NCBI GenBank assembly: GCA_964059195.1
Contig: CAXKWD010000004.1
Span: 121,368,043 to 121,432,042 of the forward strand
Length of the DNA: 64,000 bases
From: Ectobius pallidus
Lineage: Eukaryota > Arthropoda > Insecta > Blattodea > Ectobiidae
Reading direction: 5' to 3'
Below, piece after piece: positions 56,987 through 64,000 of this stretch. Position 1 is the stretch's first letter. The number at the start of each line of letters is the position of its first letter. The notes under the pieces were generated by a model. It saw only the letters and a list, made by a program, of their open reading frames with translations. It had not been told where the DNA came from and made no database searches. A program made the translations under genes and the position numbers.

Positions 56987-58135
56987 ACTTAGAGCATATA
57001 AATTTATTCACTGACATTCACTACTATGGTATGGCAATGTCAATTACCTTGTTGGAGCGCTTTGAACCGCGTGAAGCAGCCATCTTCAGCAACTGACTCC
57101 CATGATGCCACCGCTGTGGCTAGGAAGACATTTTTGAATCACTGTGTTGTAGAGTGCATGTGATTTGAACTGTAATTGTTCATTTAGGATGTTGGTGTTG
57201 TCTTGTGTTGTGTACGACCTTTGTGGTTAATGTGTAGGATTTCCATGTCTGCATCGATGTCAGCGTATTCGTGGCCTGTTATTATTACAGTAAAACCTCT
57301 ATATAACGACCACCGCTGGTTCCACGAAAAAGTGGTCTTTAAGAGGGGTGGTCTCTTAATAGGGGGAATGCATTTTTATGTCTTGAAACTGATAATACAA
57401 TAGAATAAATACGGTACAATACAGTATGTGTATTATGTAACACACAGTTGATTATTCCTTACTTATACTGTAATTCAAATTGCACCACAACAAGACACTT
57501 TAATCTATGCAGGCCAAGAACACCGATCCTCTACTTACAGTATAACGGGGTAATGTTTTCCAGGAAAAGAAAGACATGTCTATTTTCCCTACAATACATT
57601 TTGTTTGGAGGACAATGAAAGGGACTTGTCCAGCACGTTTTTTAGAATCGAGAATTTCAGAAACCCCCTCATGTCCATTGAATAAACGTTTTCAAAAGAA
57701 ATAGAATTACCCCTCCGAGTCACTGCAATCATATAGATAATAAAGGAATGAATTCTTAAGGGTACTGATACAAGCAGGTCAGAGGTAGGAGATTGGAATG
57801 TGTTCTGTACGGTACTTGTATGCTGTCTATTGTAAGGTATTTCCCAGAACGCGAAAGGGAAAACAACCCAAAGCATTATTCAACCATATCACATTTTGGT
57901 CCATCACTCTTGTAAAAGTACTGTATTGAAAATTGAAGAGACGTCTTGCAGTGCCCACATCAGTATTTCTGTTCAAATGCTGATTAATGTCTACCATTTG
58001 AGTAAATATTCTTTACGATTTTGGTTGTTATAGAGGAGTTCAACGAAAATGAAACTCTGGTCGTTGGTTGGGGAGAGGGGTGGTCGTTTATTAGGGGTGC
58101 AAATAACATTGGCCTTATGGGTTTTACTGTCTGTT

Positions 58136-59065
58136 GGGTCATTCCATATTAAATCAACAAATGGGCGTTGCCGCACCATTTTTGATTTTGATGAAATTTG
58201 GTAGGTGATGTGTACCAGTCTTCTGAACCCCAAAACAAATCTTGTTATACCTCTAAAAAATTTTACTCCTGAGATATAGGCATTTGTTTGGAGCACGAAC
58301 AAGCAAAAAATGTAATTTCAGACCTATTTTCTGAAAGCTGTAGAATTACTATTTAAATCAGTAGGATGATCAGATAGGGCTCATTGGAAAGCTTAAAGAA
58401 TGGACTTTCATTTGTGCATACTAAATTAGATTTAAGTTAAGTCTAAACAGACGTTTTTAGGGCTCTAATCTTCGTTCGTGAACTGTCGTTTTGCGTAATT
58501 TTAGGCATTAAAAAAACAACGAAGGACTTGGAGTAACAGGCCAATTTTTTTTCCTGTTACACTTATGTATGAGGAATATGTGTAGGAAAAAAACTGAGCT
58601 GTTACTGGTGGTCCTTCACCCTGAAACATTTGCTTAAACTTCGAAAAAAATGTAAATCGTGCTTTTTCTAGGTCCCAAAAAGTAATGTGGGACAGGTGAT
58701 AAAAATCTGAAAATGCCAGGATGAGAAGCCCTTATAGTGTACTTTAAAATAAAAACAAAATCATTCTGTGACTCGAAGGGATAGAGGAGCTACAAGCCTT
58801 TGAAATGTCAAGAAAACAGCACTTGACCGCTACTGAAAATAGGCTAAGCAGATAGGATAATTACCACAAAATTTAATTTAAATTTACATAAAATACAAAA
58901 CATTTATTTACAAATGAGAATTTTCCTCAGTTGTACAAATTTCTGATTTTTTGTAATTTTTCTAGCAAATTTTCACATTTGACTTCTTTTTAAGCTACAT
59001 TGATGGCAATTTCAAGTACTGTATTTTCAACTTTTTTTATTTAGAAACCATTCTTATCCTGGTTT
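58136..59065 (+). repeat. Left long inverted arm
   Basis: 930 bp; inverse of 61858-62780. No convincing open frame. Ends …TTCTTATCCTGGTTT. Confidence 0.9.
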
Positions 59066-59399
59066 TTTGGATGAAGGTAATGCATTAAACACTAAAAGCC
59101 GCATAAAGCTCTTTAAAGGAAGGGTAAACTAAAAAAATACCATTTTCTAATTTTAATCTCATCGCACGGAGCTTTGAATTACGAAACGAATGGTGATCTC
59201 GTGAACTTCAGGTGCCCAATATTACGCCTTGTACGGGTGAAGTAAAACGCTCCTGTGACGTCACTCCTGACTAACTCGCTGGCAGGACAACAGCTACTGT
59301 AATGCTCGCGCCTGTGTTTCTAATAAACCACAAAGTCTCATATGTGTTTGTTGTTGATAGAGATGCCTGCAATGTTACCTTCTAAGGACAAATCTCGGT

Positions 59400-59700
59400 A
59401 TTCACAAATTAATATCACATGAAAAGAAAATGACAAGGAATTATTTAAAGAGTTGCAAGGAAGAAAAGAAAATACGGAATGGTGTAAATGTGGGCTGTGT
59501 GTACATATGAAAACGGGCCACGAAAGTGTGTGTTGTTGGGACCGTGAAGTAATTTGTGAACAGAAGGGGGTTGTAGACTGTATAACACGATATTGCTCAT
59601 TCGATAGCGTTATTATAAATAAAGATACACTAGTTGCCAGGCGTTATCAGTTAATACTTAGAGCTAATACAGTTCAAAAACAAAACATTTTTCAAGATAC
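59400..59700 (+). pseudogene. P2X7 C-terminal-domain-like fragment
   Basis: The frame reads ENTEWCKCGLCVHM, SVCCWDRE, VVDCITRYCSF and RRYQLILRANTVQ. The WCxCGxC...CC...CIT...F pattern is that of the cysteine-rich intracellular domain of vertebrate P2X7 receptors, which in invertebrates occurs in many stand-alone, transposon-associated proteins. No channel part is present, so it is not a receptor. No clean start; TGA precedes nearby. It sits inside the TTAA-flanked element. Confidence 0.62.
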
Positions 59701-60320
59701 GAACAGAGTCACTTTCAGATTCAGAATCATCTTTTGCGGTAGTAGAAATTTCTGAAATGCTAAAAGAGCTATCTAAATCACAATTTCTAGAAGAAACATT
59801 CAATGAATCTGTGCAAACATTGACATAACTTTCATTTCCTAGTTCACATTGAACGCCTACTCTGTTAGAAACTGAATTTTCGTCATAAATACTAGATTCC
59901 ACATTCATGATTTGTCCATTCCCGGATACTGAAGGATTACTATTCAAATCTTGCAACAACTCTCTCATTTCCTTCTTCCTCGAGTACGACGATTTTCTTT
60001 TCTTCATTGGCGGTGTTTCAGATTTCCCACGCAAAAGAAGTGATGGCACAGCACTTCTTTTTTAAACAGATTGCGGGGTTTCTCCAGATAACTGTGTTCG
60101 TAACTGTACCAAAAGCTCGGTATCATTTTCTTCAAAATGTTGTGAACAAACCGTACTGTATTTAGTAGGAACAAATTTTTCTCTTTTTATTTTTATCAGC
60201 CATTGCTTATTTACGTTCGGGTGACTTATCTCTGTTGGGAAATCGATGGAAAGATATTTTAAGTGTGTTATCACTCTTCGACGATGAGTTTGTACACCCC
60301 ACAACACAACAATAAACCAT
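59651..60320 (-). pseudogene. THAP-domain protein of the Kolobok-like element
   Basis: Minus strand from ATG at 60320. The THAP finger is visible: CCVVGCTNSSSK (first Cys pair), a HRFP-type segment, QWLIKIKREKFVPTKYS and VCSQHF (last Cys and His of the C2CH motif). A one-base shift near 60240 and a TAA near 60062 break the frame. The tail is basic (PPMKKRKSSYSRKKEMREL), then Ser/Asn-rich to 59651. THAP domains bind DNA and are the site-recognition part of P and Kolobok transposases. Confidence 0.78.
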
Positions 60321-61857
60321 TGTTTGAACAGATACTCACTAAAAAACTGTAACAGTAGACAGAATGCTGTGAACTATATTTCACCGGGCGAGACTGAGCC
60401 AAGCCTTCGTCAAGCGTGACGTCACGCGCCCATCGCGTTACAATAAATAGATTCGTTTTGTGATTAAATGTGAAGGTGTAAAACATTTCTAACAGTGAAT
60501 ATCTTTTTTTAAAAACATTCTCTTTCAATCCGTATGAAGAAAATGATACTGAATTTTTAGTTTACTTTTCCTTTAAGGTACATCAAATTAACCTTTTCTG
60601 TATGTTAACCTTTTTCTCCATTAAGTCCTCTAACAGATACACAGTACCTTTTCCTTGGCATCATTCTGCTGTACTCATCATTTTCGTAGAAGTCTTGTAC
60701 AATTTTGACTGAAACTTCATCAAGTTTATTCCTAGTCCTGTTCTCCCTATTCTGTGGCAAAATCCCGTTCTTTTTCACTAAATTTCTTGACTGGTGGGCT
60801 AAGTATTGGCTGACATTAAACTCACTCTGAACTATACTAATACTCCAACTACTAAGAGCTAAACTTACAATGTTCTTTCATTTTTTTTTTCTTTAAGCTT
60901 GTGAATTAGTTGCTTGTACTCATTCGCTAAACTGGCAGGCTGCATGTTCATTGAAAATTCCTCATTATCAGTTGAAATGTTCAAATCAAAAGACTACTTA
61001 ACTTTCCTGATATACTCGTACTAACCTCATTTGTTAACACTGAGGGTCTAGCTTCAACTGACAGCTTCTGCGCCTTAACAGGAGAAATACCAAGGACTGA
61101 ACAAGCATCATTAACTGTTACAACAAGAATGGTTTCAGGTTCATAAATGTCTGGGCATTCATCTTCACTATCAGTACCGGTCTCTGTGCCTTGATTTGGA
61201 TTTTTAATTTTTTTAACATTTTGTGCACAATACCTTCCCTGGGATTAATTTCAGCTCAGGATTGAACATGGAAAGTGTCATTGATATTTATCTGAGAGAG
61301 ATTTTGAATAGGTTTTGAGTGAACACTGTAGGGGTCAGAGCAAGACCGTACACAAAATTTGGAAGTATCTGGCCAAAAATTCAGCCTTGTGAAACATTTT
61401 ATATCATCGCAACCAGTTCTAATTGAAAATAATGTTTTTTGTTCTTCAGTGAACTCGGAAATAGTATTGAGTACTGAAGACCTAGAGTAAGATACTTTAT
61501 GACATACCTCTCCTTTATAAGATGCCAACAGAACAAGAACACTCCATCATAGTAATATACTGGTAACAATTTCAATAGCATGTATTCAGCACAAAATAAC
61601 AATAGTAATGATTTAAAAAAATAAACTAATCAAAAGATAATGCACAAACACAACTGTGAGTCAGCTCAATAAGTGAATAGTGGACAGCATTCAACAGAGG
61701 GGCTGGATCTTATGAAGCTATGCATATTCAAACATGACTTGGTCAGCAACCAGACTCCAATGAACAGTGCGTGTACAGAACTTATCAGTTATCAGTTAAC
61801 ATATAATTCAATATACTGTATAGAAGAGTAGAGTAGAATCCAGTACCTACACCTAAT

Positions 61858-62780
61858 AAACCAGGATAAGAATGGTTTCTAAATACAGTACTTGAAATTG
61901 CCATCAATGTAGCTTAAAAAGAAGTCAAATGTGAAAATTTGCTAGAAAAATTACAAAAAATCAGAAATTTGTACAACTGAGGAAAATTCTCATTTGTAAA
62001 TAAATGTTTTGTATTTTATGTAAATTTAAATTAAATTTTGTGGTAATTATCCTATCTGCTTAGCCTATTTTCAGTAGCGGTCAAGTGCTGTTTTCTTGAC
62101 ATTTCAAAGGCTTGTAGCTCCTCTATCCCTTCGAGTCACAGAATGATTTTGTTTTTATTTTAAAGTACACTATAAGGGCTTCTCATCCTGGCATTTTCAG
62201 ATTTTTATCACTTGTCCCACATTACTTTTTGGGACCGAGAAAAAGCACGATTTACATTTTTTTCGAAGTTTAAGCAAATGTTTCAGGGTGAAGGACCACC
62301 AGTAACAGCTCAGTTTTTTTCCTACACATACTCCTCATACATAAGTGTAACAGGAAAAAAAATTGGCCTGTTACTCCAAGTCCTTCGTTGTTTTTTTAAT
62401 GCCTAAAATTACGCAAAACGACAGTTCACGAACGAAGATTAGAGCCCTAAAAACGTCTGTTTAGACTTAACTTAAATCTAATTTAGTATGCACAAATGAA
62501 AGTCCATTCTTTAAGCTTTCCAATGAGCCCTATCTGATCATCCTACTGATTCAAATATAAATTCTACGGCTTTCAGAAAATAGGTCTGAAATTACATTTT
62601 TTGCTTGTTCGTGCTCCAAACAAATGCCTATACCTCAGGAGTAAAATTTTTTAGAGGTATAACAAGATTTGTTTTGGGGTTCAGAAGACTGGTACACATC
62701 ACCTACCAAATTTTATCAAAATAAAAAATGGTGTGGCAAAACATTTTCTTAAAATTTGTTGATTTAATATGGAATGACCC
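61858..62780 (-). repeat. Right long inverted arm
   Basis: 923 bp; inverse of 58136-59065. Ends GGAATGACCC before the TGTT duplication. Confidence 0.9.
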
Positions 62781-63123
62781 TGTTCCTAGAAAAATTGGTC
62801 TTTAAAGGAGGTGGTCGCTAAAGAGGGGTGGTCTTTAAGACGGGTTTTACTGTATATGATTTGCATAGGCAGAGTCTATGTTTTGTTTGAGAGCTCGTAT
62901 GTGTTTTGTGTATCGTGTTTTGAAACTTTGGCCTGTTTGTCCTATGTAGAATTTTGTCAGTCATTGCATTTTAGTTTGTAGACTCCTGAATTACTGTATT
63001 TATTTCTGTGTTGTTTATTTCTGTGGGTTGTATTTTGTGGCTTGTTTTGTTCTTCATTCTGAATGCTATTTTGTATCCTTGTTTTCTGAACTGTTGGGCA
63101 ATTTTCTGTGTATTAGAGTTGTT

Positions 63124-64000
63124 ATGGCAAGTAAATGTGACTTTGCTATGAAAGTTGAAGTAAGCAGTTCAAAGAAAAAGTACAATAGGAAATATATTTC
63201 GTATTTGGAATTAGGATTTACTTGGTGCAGTCATGAAAGTGAACACAAACCACAGTGCGTTTTGTGTAATGAAGTGTTGTCGAATGAGTGTATGAAACCT
63301 GCAAAATTCTGACGACATTTAGATACAAAGAAAGCATTGTGTTGTAAAACACAAACCAATTGAGTTTTTTTCAGCGATGCTTAAAAACACTAAATTGTGG
63401 GAAAGAGAAAGATTCAACCATGGGTTCAATTAATAGCAAGGCATTGGAAGCACCTTACTTCTTAAGTTTATGCATAGCCGAAACAGGGAAACCTCATTCC
63501 ATCGGGGAAAATTTATTTCTTCCAGCTATACAAGATGTTAGGCCTATTATTATGTATTTCATGTTTTTGCCCTGGCTGAGTGGTAGAGAAGGCTTTATGG
63601 CCAGGTTAAATAAATCAATAAATAAATAAAAACTACGTTTGGCCACAAATTTCTAAAAGATATCGATTTGATTCCTCTTTCAAATGACACTGTTGTTGGT
63701 CGGAGAATTAACGATATGGCAGGTAACGTAGAATCTCAGTTAATCGAAAACGTTAAGCAGAGTCCTTATTATACGTTACACAAAACTACTGATGTCACAA
63801 ATGATGCGCAATTGATGTGCTACGTTAGATATGCACACAGTGATGACTTACAGGACAATATTTTATTTTGTACATCTTTGCCAACACGAACAACTGGAGA
63901 AGAAATATTTCACTCTCTTGATAGTTACATAAAAGAGAAAGGGATCCTGTGGGGAAAAATGTGTAGGTTTATGCTCAGATGGAGCCTGTGCCCTTACAGG
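63124..64000 (+). pseudogene. hAT transposase 5' part (ZBED5/SCAND3-like)
   Basis: ATG at 63124. KKKYNRKYISYLELGFTW, then a BED-type finger (CVLCNEVLSNECMKPAKF, a TGA, RHLDTK). Next SLCIAETGKPHSIGENLFLP, an interruption, then LIPLSNDTVVGRRINDMA, SPYYTLHKTTDVTNDAQL (catalytic-core start; the family has Asp-Glu-x-Thr-Asp-type residues here) and EEIFHSLDSYIKEKGILW. The frame shifts near 63955 and runs off the window. Same clade as 56075-56986 but another copy, because N-terminal and C-terminal parts are in the wrong order. Confidence 0.78.
63555..63632 (+). mobile_element. Short SINE-like insertion in the hAT frame
   Basis: CCTGGCTGAGTGGTAGAGAA, next GGC, looks like a tRNA-type A box region, and the piece ends in an (AAAT)n tail at 63605-63629. 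It separates LPAIQDV from the next hAT block. Duplication not resolved. Confidence 0.45.

Larger units (their letters stand above)
59117..60572. mobile_element. Kolobok-like element (TTAA-flanked) with THAP gene
   Basis: TTAA at 59113-59116 and 60573-60576. Ends AGGAAGGGTAAACTAAAAA and the inverse of AGGAAAAGTAAACTAAAAA. TTAA duplication plus a THAP gene are the hallmarks of the Kolobok superfamily. It contains a THAP protein on the minus strand and a P2X7-C-terminus-like piece on the plus strand; no transposase core is seen, so it is probably non-autonomous or deleted. Confidence 0.75.
59066..61528 (-). pseudogene. Decayed gene of an uncharacterised TE-like family, split
   Basis: Minus strand, several frames. 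From the 5' side: EFTEEQKTLFSIRTGCDDIK, FCVRSCSDPYSVHSKPIQNL (61528-61300); VNDACSVLGISPVKAQKLS (61100-61060); SLALSSWSISIVQSEFNVSQ and NGILPQNRENRTRN (about 60870-60730); KIVQDFYENDEYSRMMPRK, YCVSV (60720-60620). Across the Kolobok-like insertion a LKELYAAF block follows at about 59116-59090. This order (CxDPxxxHxKxI; ISP; SW...F.V..Y; FYxxDEYSRxMPGKKD-type; LKELYAAF) is that of a family repeated in cnidarian, tick and insect genomes. I know no assigned biochemical activity. As the only gene of the long-arm element it is the natural candidate for its mobility protein. Confidence 0.6.
58136..62780. mobile_element. 4.6-kb element with ~925-bp inverted terminal arms
   Basis: Starts GGGTCATTCCATATTAAATC at 58136 and ends with its inverse at 62780. 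Arms 58136-59065 and 61858-62780 match closely over about 920 bp, apart from a few substitutions and short indels. A 4-bp duplication TGTT lies at 58132-58135 and 62781-62784. The central region carries, on the minus strand, a decayed gene of a widespread uncharacterised invertebrate family, itself split by a TTAA-flanked element. Superfamily not assigned. Confidence 0.82.
57288..62852. mobile_element. Tigger-like element with nested insertion
   Basis: Left end CAGTAAAACCTCTATATAAC, right end the inverse of CAGTAAAACCCGTCTTAAAG, both followed by GACCACC/GTGGTCTTTAA blocks. TA lies at 57286-57287 and 62853-62854. The native sequence is 57288-58135 and 62785-62852. No transposase is recognised. 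A further inverted end (GGGTTTTACTG at 58119-58129) lies just before the inner insertion. Confidence 0.75.
57040..63116 (-). pseudogene. Penelope-like element fragment with GIY-YIG endonuclease, split
   Basis: Minus strand. The part at 62855-63116 reads KIAQQFRKQGYKIAFRMKNK, then a GIY-YIG-type core (GVYKLKCND, next ILGQTGQSFKTRYTKHIRAL in mixed frames). The part at 57040-57285 continues: EYADIDADMEILHIN, then ILNEQLQFKSHALYN. This matches the C-terminal endonuclease of Penelope-like retroelements. The two parts are separated by a TA-flanked 5.6-kb insertion. The reverse transcriptase is absent. Confidence 0.72.

Noticed and set aside
59400..59700. Purinergic receptor gene
   Set aside because: Only the cysteine-rich cytoplasmic-type domain is present, without transmembrane or ligand-binding parts, and it lies inside a transposon.
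1..64000. CRISPR array, operons or prokaryotic genes
   Set aside because: No regularly spaced identical repeats, no compact gene order; splice sites and TE types are eukaryotic.

Overview
This is a eukaryotic, almost certainly insect, genomic window. The evidence is an A+T-rich intron-containing background, GT...AG exon boundaries, a C2H2 zinc-finger gene split over large introns, and a very dense layering of arthropod-type transposable elements. The acidic, phase-0 exon style of the zinc-finger gene and the large TE-filled introns suggest a hemimetabolous insect with a large genome (a cockroach or termite relative is my guess, not a demonstrated fact). There is no operon, CRISPR array or cellular RNA gene.

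Host gene: one minus-strand zinc-finger gene is the only likely cellular gene. Three phase-0 exons are visible at 41363-41461, 30472-30579 and 19081-19548. The last carries four C2H2 fingers. Its introns hold most of the TEs between 19.5 and 41.4 kb.

Layout. 1-8.8 kb: the end of one Gypsy-type element, then exon 1 of a hAT-like transposase gene with a CGGBP1-like start, then a Gypsy-type element (2558-8748, 4-bp target duplication AGTT, tRNA-Lys-like primer site, large internal deletion) sitting inside that hAT gene's intron. 8.8-10.1 kb: hAT exon 2, itself split by a Tigger-like element. 11.5-13.4 kb: a 1.9-kb terminal-inverted-repeat transposon with a decayed transposase-like gene of a poorly described family. 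14-16.9 kb: a second, decayed Gypsy pol. 18-26 kb: hAT scraps, two MITEs, the zinc-finger exon and a minus-strand LINE. 28.6-30.4 kb: a nearly intact mariner interrupted by a SINE. 31-35 kb: LINE scraps, two adjacent perfect hairpins, a MITE containing a SINE, and a 100-bp tandem duplication. 35.4-41.1 kb: a full hAT element (8-bp duplication GTGAGGAT) interrupted by a 3-kb element with a 6-bp duplication, which in turn contains a palindromic mariner. 41.9-46.4 kb: mariner derivatives and LINE pieces. 46.6-54.5 kb: a LINE with PHD/FP-like ORF1, interrupted by SINE + hAT-MITE, and followed by an RTE-type LINE with a 5' inversion. 55.5-57 kb: an uncharacterised TE-type fragment and the 3' end of a ZBED5-like hAT. 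57-63.1 kb: a four-level nest: Penelope-like element, Tigger-like element, a 4.6-kb element with ~925-bp inverted arms, and a TTAA-flanked Kolobok-like element with a THAP protein. 63.1-64 kb: the 5' part of another ZBED5-like hAT.

The most interesting objects are the long-arm nested element at 58136-62780, the 11481-13366 transposon, and the 6-bp-duplication element at 36147-39139. Several insertions are supported strongly because removing the insert plus one copy of the target duplication puts the interrupted reading frame back in register.
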